A DNA stretch of 46,433 nt, taken from JACNKV01 sp964388155 (GTDB taxonomy: Bacteria; Fidelibacterota; Marinisomatia; Marinisomatales; JACNKV01). Below are positions 1-7,700 of this stretch, one piece after another. The number at the start of each line of letters is the position of its first letter. The first letter of the stretch is position 1. The notes under the pieces were generated by a model that worked only from the letters and a program-made list of their open reading frames with translations, was not told the DNA's origin and did no database searches. The translations under genes were made by a program, and so were the position numbers. The stretch lies in contig CAYLYH010000020.1 in assembly GCA_964388155.1 (NCBI GenBank), positions 1 to 46,433 of the forward strand, in the 5' to 3' direction.

Positions 1-76
1 TATGGGAACGCTTAACATATTTGTTTCTCATTGTCATACAAGAACTTACAGCCTTAACCTAATAAAGGAGCATAAA

Positions 77-550
77 ATGAGAGTATTTGTAATAACCTTG
101 GCCATTTTGTTGTTTGCAAATATTGGAACGTCAAATGGTTTTACTGTTGAAAGATCCGTACATCCATTGGAATCCAGTCAAGCAGTGAAAGAAATGGAAC
201 CACCAAAAGGAAAAGCTGTGATTTACATTGGACAATACTACGACCACTATGTTCATGAACAAACGGCATCTAAAATATTCGTAGATGGTACATTTGTGGG
301 AAACGTTGGTAACAAATCATTTGTATATGTAGTCGTAGAACCAGGCAAGCATAAAATTAAAGTAGATGGCTTAATAAAAGGTCGTGAAACTATTAAAGTG
401 AAAGCTGGAGAAAAATATTATGTAGGTCAAAATAGACTTATTGGAACTTCTCCCTGGTTTGGATATGGTTTGTTTCAAATTAAAGAATTAGCGGAATTGC
501 ATTATTTTAATGAATGCCAGTTGAGTACCGATTGCAAAACCGTTTTCTAA
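77..550 (+). CDS. Secreted DUF2846-like protein
   Basis: A 157-residue protein. I start it at the ATG preceded by AAAGGAG seven bases upstream rather than at a longer in-frame start. Residues 1-22 form a hydrophobic signal peptide with no lipobox cysteine. The body carries the pattern of DUF2846/PEGA-like beta domains: a PPKGKAVIYI strand, then KIFVDGTFVGNVGNKSF and a VEPGKHKIKV strand. Such domains sit in the periplasm or outer envelope of many Gram-negative bacteria; no biochemical role is established. It is a monocistronic-looking small gene followed by a perfect hairpin. Family call fairly secure, function unknown. Confidence 0.7.
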   Translation: MRVFVITLAILLFANIGTSNGFTVERSVHPLESSQAVKEMEPPKGKAVIYIGQYYDHYVHEQTASKIFVDGTFVGNVGNKSFVYVVVEPGKHKIKVDGLIKGRETIKVKAGEKYYVGQNRLIGTSPWFGYGLFQIKELAELHYFNECQLSTDCKTVF

Positions 551-555
551 CTTAT

Positions 556-585
556 CTTTGCGGAAGTTTTTTAACTTCCGCAAAG
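556..585. repeat. Perfect 13-bp inverted repeat, TTTT loop
   Basis: Arms CTTTGCGGAAGTT (556-568) and AACTTCCGCAAAG (573-585) are exactly complementary around a four-T loop. It lies six bases after the stop of the DUF2846-like gene and next to a transposase remnant. There is no T-run after either arm, so it is a weak candidate for an intrinsic terminator. Given the neighbouring RAYT fragment it may instead be a REP-type palindrome. Confidence 0.6.
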
Positions 586-596
586 TTCAAATCACT

Positions 597-884
597 ATGA
601 AAAATATATTCATTCTCCCAATTTTACTACACAGCCTGCATTTTTCCCAAACCATCATTGGTTCATATAAATCTGCGGTCACCCGTTTCGTCCGCAAAGA
701 TAATAATCCAAAATTCGCATGGCAGTCGCTATATTATGATCATGTAATTCGTAATGAATTCGCCTTGGAAAAAATACAATACTACATTCGATTGAACCCT
801 GAAAATAGGAAACATAACCAAAATGTGTTTGACGAAGACAAACGGTTTATGCGTAAATTGAACAAATTAAAACACACGAAATAG
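597..884 (+). pseudogene. REP-associated tyrosine transposase (RAYT) C-terminal remnant
   Basis: The 95-codon reading frame carries, from about residue 19, the characteristic C-terminal segment of Y1/RAYT transposases: IIGSYKSAVTRFVRK, then a FAWQ-type segment, YYDHVIRN and IQYYIRLNPENR, the helix that normally carries the catalytic tyrosine. The HUH metal-binding half that should precede it is missing, so the gene is an inactive 3' fragment. The first residues read like a signal peptide (MKNIFILPILLHSLHF), probably by chance or by fusion. RAYTs mobilise REP palindromes, which fits the hairpin at 556-585 and the palindromes near 34300. Confidence 0.65.
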
Positions 885-891
885 GTTAAAA

Positions 892-2571
892 ATGATTAAA
901 ACATTCACCACAATTAGTTTATTGTTCGCCTTATTACTGACTGGGTGTTCTCAGCTCTCCATGATGAAAAGCTATATGCGCGGAGAGATGCACATCCCTG
1001 ATAAAGCAACTTCTTATCCGAAACTCACCGAACGCAACCGGCTTATCGGCGAATTGACTCCGCTCAGAACCTGCTATGATGTCCATTTTTATGACATGAA
1101 TATCACGATCGAACAAGAAGCTGATGCTTTGCACATAAACGGATATGTTGACATCCATGCCGAAGCAGCGATTGAATTTGAGACTCTGCAAATTGATTTA
1201 GCTGAAAAAATGACGGTTGATAATATAATTTTCGATAGTACTACAATGAAATGGACGCGAAAAGAGGATGCTGTCTTTATTGAATTTCCGTCTATCACCA
1301 AGGGTCAACAGTTCAGCTTTCGAGTGAAATATAACGGAAAACCACAGATTGCAAAACGCCCGCCCTGGGACGGTGGTGTTGTAATCGACACTGATAAAGT
1401 CGGCCGACCGTTCTTAGGTGTTGCCTGCGAAGGAGATGGTGCCAGTCTCTGGTGGCCCAATAAAGATCATCCCACCGAAGAACCCGACAGCATGGCAATG
1501 AACGTTACCGTGGATTCATCCTTGGTCTGCGTAATGAACGGAAAACTCCGCAGCGTACATACGAACGGCGATGCTAAAACGTGGCAGTGGTTCGTTTCCA
1601 ATCCAATCAATAATTACAATGTTTCGTTCAATATCGGGAATTATGTAGAAATCCGGGACACGGTTCATTCATTGGGAGTCGTGCATCCGCTAATCTATTG
1701 GGTGCTGGATTACAACGAAACCGCTGCTACCGAACATTTGAAGGAAGCACGGGATGTTATCCGATTTATGGAAAAACGTTTTGGGGAATATCCTTTCTGG
1801 GATGACGGCTACAAACTGATTGAAACTCCGTATCTTGGTATGGAACATCAATCTGCAATCGCTTACGGTAATACGTTTAAGATATTTGACAGATCCAACC
1901 GGAGTATGTATGGCAGTTTGGATTATATCACACTGCATGAATCATTCCACGAATGGTGGGGGAACAGCATTACTGCTTGTGACGGAGCAGATGTTTGGAT
2001 TCAGGAAGGATTTACGACCTACTGTGAAGCATTGTATGTCGAAGACCGCTGGGATTACGATCTCAGCATCGATTATTTGTTGAAACAACGGAAAAATATA
2101 CGAAACCGAAAAGCGATGGTCGGGCCACGGGGGCAGTATTACTGGGGATTTGAAGATGCGTATTACAAAGGCTCCTGGATTCTCCACACACTTCGGAACG
2201 TTATAGACAACGATGTACTTTTTTTTGACATCCTAAAGTCATTTGCAGTTGAAAATGCCAAATCCGTAGTATGCACCGAAGATATCATTGCTTTTGTCAA
2301 CGCAAAAACTGGGCAGGATTTTAATCCGTTTTTCCGTCAGTATTTGTTTGACCGTCGACCGCCGACATTGGAATATAAACAATCCGGAACAGTGTTTACC
2401 TATCGCTGGAAAAATGTTCGATCAGATTTTGATATGCCGGTGGATATTTTAGTGAATAGAGAAGAAATCCGACTTTTCCCGACGTTAGAAGCTCAGACAA
2501 TTGACATCCCTGAACACGCCACGATTCAAATCAAGGATTGGGAGTTTTTATTGGTGAAGGAGAGTCTTTAG
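892..2571 (+). CDS. M1-family zinc metallopeptidase, lipoprotein
   Basis: A 559-residue aminopeptidase-N-like enzyme. Residues 1-19 end in the lipobox LTGC, so it should be lipid-anchored outside the inner membrane. The GAMEN-equivalent exopeptidase motif is GMEHQ (316-320). The zinc site is HESFH (349-353) with the third ligand E372, giving the family spacing HExxH-x18-E. A beta-rich N-terminal domain precedes the catalytic domain. The protein is shorter than typical M1 enzymes (about 600-900 residues) and lacks the large helical C-terminal domain, as in lipoprotein M1 peptidases of FCB bacteria. The ribosome-binding site (AATAGG) is weak. Substrate unknown; peptide scavenging is inferred. 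Confidence 0.87.
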   Translation: MIKTFTTISLLFALLLTGCSQLSMMKSYMRGEMHIPDKATSYPKLTERNRLIGELTPLRTCYDVHFYDMNITIEQEADALHINGYVDIHAEAAIEFETLQIDLAEKMTVDNIIFDSTTMKWTRKEDAVFIEFPSITKGQQFSFRVKYNGKPQIAKRPPWDGGVVIDTDKVGRPFLGVACEGDGASLWWPNKDHPTEEPDSMAMNVTVDSSLVCVMNGKLRSVHTNGDAKTWQWFVSNPINNYNVSFNIGNYVEIRDTVHSLGVVHPLIYWVLDYNETAATEHLKEARDVIRFMEKRFGEYPFWDDGYKLIETPYLGMEHQSAIAYGNTFKIFDRSNRSMYGSLDYITLHESFHEWWGNSITACDGADVWIQEGFTTYCEALYVEDRWDYDLSIDYLLKQRKNIRNRKAMVGPRGQYYWGFEDAYYKGSWILHTLRNVIDNDVLFFDILKSFAVENAKSVVCTEDIIAFVNAKTGQDFNPFFRQYLFDRRPPTLEYKQSGTVFTYRWKNVRSDFDMPVDILVNREEIRLFPTLEAQTIDIPEHATIQIKDWEFLLVKESL

Positions 2572-2574
2572 CAC

Positions 2575-2609
2575 CATAACACGTTAATACGCTAACACTT
2601 TAACACGAC
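2575..2609. repeat. Word-repeat intergenic spacer
   Basis: On the minus strand the 35-base spacer between convergent genes reads as iterations of GTGTTA/AGTGTTA/ACGTGTTA. Closely similar wording occurs at 6355-6418. It has no coding potential. Confidence 0.45.
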
Positions 2610-2610
2610 T

Positions 2611-3870
2611 TCACTCGTATCTCAAGGATTCTATCGGGTCCATCTTTGCGGCTCTCCAAGCAGGATAAATTCCAAATCCGATCCCGATCACAGAACACAC
2701 GACTAACCCTATAACCGCCCAATCCAGCGGAATAACGGCAGGAATATGAAAAATCATCGCAACGGCATTTCCGCCGGCAACACCCAAGATCACGCCGACA
2801 ATTCCGCCAAACTCACTTAAAAAGACAGCTTCAGATAAGAATTGGATTAAAATGTCCCGACGTGTTGCCCCGATTGCTTTCCGAATACCGATCTCTTTTA
2901 TGCGCTCAGTTACTGATACAAGCATGATATTCATAATTCCGATTCCAGCCACTAATAAGGCAATCACACTTACGGCAAAGGCGAATAATTTTATTCCGCC
3001 GGTAAATTGTGCAAATGTGTCCAGCAGTTCTGCATTTGACACAATCTCAAAATCGTTATCTTCCCCGGGAGGTACTTTTCGGATGGCTCGCATTAATCCA
3101 ATGGTTTCATCCATCGTTTTATCATACATTTCTTCCGACTTGGATTCTACGGTAATCCCCAGGGATGTCCATCGGTTGGCATGTCGCTGTAAAAATGTAG
3201 TAAGAGGAATCATCACGTAATTGTCCTGACTTTGCCCGAACATTTCACCTTTTTTATCTGCGATACCAATGACGGTAAATTCCACCCCTTTAATGGATAT
3301 GTTTTTCTCAAGCGGATCTTCAAACGGGAAGAGTTGATCCATGGCATCCGCGCCCAATACTACAACTCTTCGTGAAAACTTCACATCGTGAGAGGTAATA
3401 TTTCGTCCGTCTGCAATCGTTGTGTTGAACGTCCTCAGCGTGCCTTCATCTCCCCCCATAATAAACACATTCTTTTTCGCCTGATGTTCGCGATACGTCA
3501 CTTTTATTCCGCCTTTTGTCGCAAGAGAGCTGACACTTAACGGTAATTTCGAACGGCGTTTTAATTCTTCGTATTGGTAATAATCCAAATTGTCTCTGTT
3601 GCGGTATTTCCGCCGATGATGGCCTCCCATCTGTATGGCAGGATATTTCTGAATTGTGAATGTGTTTGTCCCAAATACATTCAAGCCTGACTCCACGGAT
3701 GATTCCAATGTGCGGATAGCCGTCATCACCCCAATGACGGAAAAAACACCGATAGAAATTCCAAGTAGCGTTAAAGAGGAGCGTAGTTTATTTGCTCTGA
3801 TTGCTTCCAGCGCCATGCGGAAACTTTCCTTAATCGTGTTCTTTAAATGTCCTCTTTTATGTTTCATCAT
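2611..3870 (-). CDS. MacB-type ABC transporter permease (second copy)
   Basis: About 419 residues, taking the ATG pair at 3865-3870; an in-frame TTG lies three codons upstream and no convincing Shine-Dalgarno helps to choose. Architecture is MacB-like: one N-terminal membrane helix (LTLLGISIGVFSVIGVMTA), a large periplasmic core domain, then three C-terminal helices of the FtsX domain with KEIGIRKAIGATRRDIL between helices. It ends DPIESLRYE, nearly the same as the permease at 4455-5669 (SPIEALRYE), so the two are paralogues and may form a heterodimer. It is the last gene of the export operon, separated from its partner by a GIY-YIG gene and repeats. Confidence 0.87.
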   Translation of the reverse strand: MMKHKRGHLKNTIKESFRMALEAIRANKLRSSLTLLGISIGVFSVIGVMTAIRTLESSVESGLNVFGTNTFTIQKYPAIQMGGHHRRKYRNRDNLDYYQYEELKRRSKLPLSVSSLATKGGIKVTYREHQAKKNVFIMGGDEGTLRTFNTTIADGRNITSHDVKFSRRVVVLGADAMDQLFPFEDPLEKNISIKGVEFTVIGIADKKGEMFGQSQDNYVMIPLTTFLQRHANRWTSLGITVESKSEEMYDKTMDETIGLMRAIRKVPPGEDNDFEIVSNAELLDTFAQFTGGIKLFAFAVSVIALLVAGIGIMNIMLVSVTERIKEIGIRKAIGATRRDILIQFLSEAVFLSEFGGIVGVILGVAGGNAVAMIFHIPAVIPLDWAVIGLVVCSVIGIGFGIYPAWRAAKMDPIESLRYE

Positions 3871-3894
3871 TAAGTTCAAGACGTAATAGTATTA

Positions 3895-4085
3895 TTATTC
3901 ATCAGCCACAGATTAACACAGATAACCGCGCCCGCCTGCCACCTTTTGAATATTATTATGTAGCGGGCAGGGATATTATTAAAGTTAGAGAATATGGGGC
4001 AAATAACAATACTTTGTAATTTTATCATCATTCTCTGTCATTCCTTTTATATCAAAATCTCTGTTTTCTCTGTGACTCTGTGGCC
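3895..4085 (+). repeat. Dispersed repeat family A, copy 1, with nested GC-rich element
   Basis: Begins ACACAGATAA-type wording (CCACAGATTAACACAGATAA) and ends near CTCTGTGACTCTGTGGCC. The reverse complement of 45597-45748 carries the same ordered blocks, including ATTATTAAAGTTAGAGAATATGG and TTTATCATCA. Between ATAACC and ATATTATTAAAG this copy holds about 45 extra bases bounded by CCCGCCTGCC and GCGGGCAGGG, an inverted pair, which suggests a GC-rich element inserted into family A. It fills the gap between the GIY-YIG gene and the second permease. Confidence 0.65.
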
Positions 4086-4110
4086 TATCCGGCATGCGCT
4101 TCGTTCAACC

Positions 4111-4431
4111 TCAATTATACCATACCCCGTAACCAATGTTTTTCAAATCTTTACTTAGCATTGCTTCGATTGCTTCGGCATCCTTTCTTGTTGGGATGGG
4201 ATTGTATTTTTCATAAAGGTCATGTCTTAGTTTTAATCCGTATTGTTTTGCATATTTATTGGATTTATACCCCTCTTTATGCTGTTCAAATCTAAGCGTG
4301 GGTTTTCGAGAGGATTGCCCAACATACACGCAGTCATTCCCTTTTAAGAAACGAGGATTCCGATCCCTGAATTTTCTCACATCCGCAACTGCCGGATCTA
4401 ATTCTATGACATACACGTAATATTTTTTCAT
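4111..4431 (-). CDS. Small GIY-YIG domain protein
   Basis: A 106-residue single-domain protein. The YVYVI strand (5-9) and CVYVGQS (34-40) correspond to the GIY and YIG strands, followed by R47/E49 and the helix bearing KYAKQYGLKLRH, and ending with an EAIEAMLSKDLKNIGYGVW segment typical of the fold. Stand-alone GIY-YIG proteins of this size are nucleases or nuclease-like (UvrC/YhbQ superfamily); the target is unknown. It sits between two paralogous permease genes, next to a dispersed repeat, and looks like a later insertion. The upstream AGGATTG is a poorly spaced ribosome-binding site. Confidence 0.72.
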   Translation of the reverse strand: MKKYYVYVIELDPAVADVRKFRDRNPRFLKGNDCVYVGQSSRKPTLRFEQHKEGYKSNKYAKQYGLKLRHDLYEKYNPIPTRKDAEAIEAMLSKDLKNIGYGVWYN

Positions 4432-4454
4432 TCAATTCACAATCCTAATCCATC

Positions 4455-5669
4455 TCACTCATATCGTAGTGCTTCAATTGGACTCATATTCGCTGCTTTG
4501 TACGATGGAATTAGTCCGGCAATTACGCCAACGACTATGCTTAGTCCAACAGAGATTATTGCTAACCAAATCGGCATGGTTGACGGAATAAATTTATCGA
4601 TAAAAAAACTTGCTCCCCACGCAAGTCCAAGTCCCGTGGCACCTCCTAAAACACAAATCAAGACAGCTTCCAATAAAAATTGTCCCAGAATCATATTACG
4701 CGTAGCGCCGATCGCTTTCCGTACACCGATCTCACGGGTTCGTTCTTTCACGGATACGAACATGATATTCATGATCCCGATACCGCCCACCAACAAGGAT
4801 AAAACGGTAATAAACACTCCGGTTCCACCTATAGCTAATTTTATCATATTGTACTGTTTGCGAAATGCTTCCTGACGATTAATGGCAAAATCATCTTTTT
4901 CCTGAGGATGAAGTCCTCGTAGCCGGCGCATAATTCCACGAACTTCGTCTTCTGCCGCATCCACGTGATCCGCATCAACTTTTACATTCATCTGCATCCA
5001 TCCGCGTCTGGCGAATAACCGCTGGTAGGTTCCAATCGGAATTACTACCTGATTATCCAAGCTGAATAGCCCCAAAAACTTCCCTTGTTTTTCGACAACT
5101 CCAATCACCGTAAACCGATGATTCCCCAATTTGATATCTTTTCCAATAGGATTTTCATTTCCGAAAAGACCGTCAGCAATATCCCAGCCGATTACAGCAT
5201 GTCGCGATCCCGACCTGACTTCACCTTCCGTAATAAATCTACCACGTTCAATATTGACAACGGTTGTTCGCTGATATTCCGGTGTCGTTCCGAATATCCG
5301 AACGCCTACAACGCTTTCTTCACCACGGCTGACATCTAAACCACGTTCCATCACCGGGGCAACTGCCTTAATTCTTTTACCTTGCGCTTTTAGTTTGTCT
5401 ACATATTCCAGCTTAAACTTTGGACGGTTACGGACTTCCCACCATTCCTGACCGCCGAACCACTCAAATCGAGAGAGGAAAAAAACATCTCTGCCTAGAA
5501 ACGACATGCTTTTTTCAAAAGATTGGTCCAGCCCGGAGATAAGGGTCCCCATTAATGTGACTGATAAAATTCCAATGACAATCCCAAGTGCTGTTAGAAG
5601 TGCCCGCAGTTTACCACCCATAATTGCCGTGACGGCAATCCGGAGGTTTTCAAGCATAAGGTGAATCAT
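4455..5669 (-). CDS. MacB-type ABC transporter permease
   Basis: 404 residues with an N-terminal helix (LTALGIVIGILSVTLMGTLI), a MacB periplasmic core domain and a C-terminal FtsX domain with three helices and EIGVRKAIGATRNMIL. The start ATG overlaps the ATPase stop as ATGA, which indicates translational coupling. It lacks a fused nucleotide-binding domain and must work with the adjacent ATPase. With the adaptor and TolC genes it would form a MacAB-TolC-like tripartite pump or mechanotransmitter exporting a periplasmic substrate. Substrate (lipid, peptide, macrolide-like compound) cannot be read from sequence. Confidence 0.9.
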   Translation of the reverse strand: MIHLMLENLRIAVTAIMGGKLRALLTALGIVIGILSVTLMGTLISGLDQSFEKSMSFLGRDVFFLSRFEWFGGQEWWEVRNRPKFKLEYVDKLKAQGKRIKAVAPVMERGLDVSRGEESVVGVRIFGTTPEYQRTTVVNIERGRFITEGEVRSGSRHAVIGWDIADGLFGNENPIGKDIKLGNHRFTVIGVVEKQGKFLGLFSLDNQVVIPIGTYQRLFARRGWMQMNVKVDADHVDAAEDEVRGIMRRLRGLHPQEKDDFAINRQEAFRKQYNMIKLAIGGTGVFITVLSLLVGGIGIMNIMFVSVKERTREIGVRKAIGATRNMILGQFLLEAVLICVLGGATGLGLAWGASFFIDKFIPSTMPIWLAIISVGLSIVVGVIAGLIPSYKAANMSPIEALRYE

Positions 5670-6352
5670 TTAGTGCGTGTGTCTTTACTTATTTTACCGT
5701 CAAAAAGATTAATCGTGCGGTGAGCATGCTTGGCAATATATTCTTCGTGAGTCACTAAAATAATTGTATTCCCCCCATCATATAATAAATCTAACACCTG
5801 CATAATTTCATCTCCGCTTTTTGAGTCCAGATTCCCCGTGGGCTCATCCGCAAGAATAATTGCGGGATCAGTTACTAATGCTCGGGCAATCGCCACCCGT
5901 TGACGCTGGCCTCCGGACATTTCATTCGGGCGGTGATGCATCCGATCTTTTAATCCGACTTTCTCCAGTGATTCTTCTGCTTTCTTTAGCCGTTCTTTCC
6001 GTATAACATTTGCATAAATCAGCGGGAGTTCCACATTGTGAAGTGCCGTGAGTTTCGGTAGCAAATTGAATGTCTGGAAAACAAAACCTATTTTTCGATT
6101 TCGTATAGACGCCAATTGATTGTCATCCATCTCATGGACAAGTTCTCCCTCAAACTCATACTGCCCGGACGTAGGCGTATCTAAACATCCGATCATATTC
6201 ATCAGCGTGGATTTCCCGGATCCTGATGGTCCCATGACGGAAATATATTCATTATGATCGATGGTCAGATCAACGCCATCCAGAGCGTGGACTTTTTCCT
6301 GCCCTACAGTATAAATCTTACGGATATTTTTTAGTGAAATTAAGGTAGACAT
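5666..6352 (-). CDS. ABC transporter ATP-binding protein (MacB/LolD type)
   Basis: 228 residues from the ATG at 6350-6352 (an in-frame TTG lies two codons earlier). Walker A GPSGSGKST (41-49), Q-loop FVFQTFNLLP, signature MSGGQRQR, Walker B IILADEPTGNLD and H-loop VTHEE are all intact, so it should be an active ATPase. The sequence type is that of MacB/LolD/FtsE ATPases that energise FtsX-fold permeases. It drives the permease at 4455-5669 and perhaps also the paralogue at 2611-3870. Confidence 0.93.
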   Translation of the reverse strand: MSTLISLKNIRKIYTVGQEKVHALDGVDLTIDHNEYISVMGPSGSGKSTLMNMIGCLDTPTSGQYEFEGELVHEMDDNQLASIRNRKIGFVFQTFNLLPKLTALHNVELPLIYANVIRKERLKKAEESLEKVGLKDRMHHRPNEMSGGQRQRVAIARALVTDPAIILADEPTGNLDSKSGDEIMQVLDLLYDGGNTIILVTHEEYIAKHAHRTINLFDGKISKDTRTK

Positions 6353-6354
6353 AT

Positions 6355-6418
6355 TCAAGTGTTAGAGTGTTCAAGTATTAATGTGTTAATGTGATAGAGT
6401 GTTCGTGTAATATCAATC
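6355..6418. repeat. Word-repeat intergenic spacer inside export operon
   Basis: The 60-odd bases between adaptor and ATPase genes hold iterated AGTGTT, TTAATGTG and GTGTTAATGTG words, with no gene. The wording resembles 2575-2609. Confidence 0.45.
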
Positions 6419-7675
6419 TTAATTGATTTTGACAACGGTTCCGTGCTTTAATTCTCTACTGATGGCCTTGTAACTGCCGGTAACAACTTCATCTCCTTCC
6501 ACCAATCCTTGGAGGACTTCGTAATGTGTGTCACTTGTGATACCGACTTTTACCGGTTTAATCACTGCATAACCGCGTTCTTTTTTCTTGAGAGGGTCTA
6601 ACCCACTGAGTGTATCAGCCACTGTAAAGACAACCTCTATCATTGTTTTCTTTGATTGGTCGTTCCCGCGTTCCATCATTTTTTTTCGATCGCTCTTTTT
6701 ATGTCTTTTCCCTTTTTTATTAGGATTGATTTTTTCTGATCCCTCCGGGCGGACAGTTAAACATTGAATTGGGACTGCCAATGCGTTATTACAGACATCC
6801 GTAATAATGTTGGTCGTTGCACTCATCCCGGGGCGAATCTTATCCGGGACATTCAACATACGCACCTTTACTTTAAAATTCGTTACTTGCTCCTGACTGC
6901 CTATATTTTGTGATTCCGCAACGTGAGCAATTTCGCTTACAATTCCGGTAAATACCGTGTCTTGAAATGCGTCAATTTCTATTTCAGCTGTGTCACCAAT
7001 GGAGACGGAAACAACATCGTTCTCATTCACATCCACTTCAACTTCCATGCGAGAAAGATCGGCGACTGTCATGAGTAACTCTGCCTGAAAGGTCGAACCG
7101 AGAGCCATTTCTCCTTTTTCTTTGTACACTTTGGTCACAATTCCGTTCTGCGGTGCAGATAATTTAGTCTTGGACAAGCGATCATTTGCCGACTCAAGCG
7201 ATGCCTGATATTGCTCCAATAAACTCTCAGCGGATTCATAGGCGGCCACATCCGTTTCCAATTCTTGTTTGGAGACCAATTTTTTCTTGAATAGTGCTTC
7301 GGTCCTTTCCTTGCGAGCTTTTCTTTTCCGAAGGTCGGCTTTCGCTGACTTTACCATGGATTGAGAACGTTCAGCATCTGACCTGAGTTGCTTATCATCC
7401 AGCGAAATTAAGTGCTGCCCCATTTTGACGGAATCTCCCTCTAAAACAGTAATAGCGGTAATCCAGCCTGTCGTAACTGCACTGATTTTGATCTCAACTT
7501 CCGGTTGGATTTTTCCGCTTGCATTCACTTTGTGAACAAGTGTCTGCCGCGTTACTTTTTCCGTTTCAACCGAAACAATTTCTGTATCGTCTTTCAATAG
7601 ATTTGCGATAATCAATGCTCCTACAACTAAGACTGCAATGATTATCAAAATCCACTTTTTAGAATTTTTCTTCAT
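6419..7675 (-). CDS. HlyD/MacA-family periplasmic adaptor
   Basis: 418 residues. One N-terminal membrane anchor (WILIIIAVLVVGALIIANLL, 8-27), then a lipoyl/barrel-sandwich half (VNASGKIQPE; GWITAITVLEGDSVKMGQHL), a coiled-coil hairpin at about 97-170 rich in Lys and Glu, the second lipoyl half (LSAPQNGIVTKVYKEKGE) and beta-barrel domains. A Lys-rich insertion lies near 318-342 (PNKKGKRHKKSDRKK) within the membrane-proximal domain. The adaptor bridges the inner-membrane permease to TolC. GAGAG about ten bases upstream is the likely ribosome-binding site. The neighbours make the role clear; substrate unknown. Confidence 0.9.
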   Translation of the reverse strand: MKKNSKKWILIIIAVLVVGALIIANLLKDDTEIVSVETEKVTRQTLVHKVNASGKIQPEVEIKISAVTTGWITAITVLEGDSVKMGQHLISLDDKQLRSDAERSQSMVKSAKADLRKRKARKERTEALFKKKLVSKQELETDVAAYESAESLLEQYQASLESANDRLSKTKLSAPQNGIVTKVYKEKGEMALGSTFQAELLMTVADLSRMEVEVDVNENDVVSVSIGDTAEIEIDAFQDTVFTGIVSEIAHVAESQNIGSQEQVTNFKVKVRMLNVPDKIRPGMSATTNIITDVCNNALAVPIQCLTVRPEGSEKINPNKKGKRHKKSDRKKMMERGNDQSKKTMIEVVFTVADTLSGLDPLKKKERGYAVIKPVKVGITSDTHYEVLQGLVEGDEVVTGSYKAISRELKHGTVVKIN

Positions 7676-7700
7676 GTTCGTTTTCTCTCATATTAAATAA

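Noticed and set aside
585..596. GTTCAAATC, like a tRNA T-loop
   Set aside because: No acceptor, D or anticodon arms can be formed around it; it is chance sequence after the hairpin.
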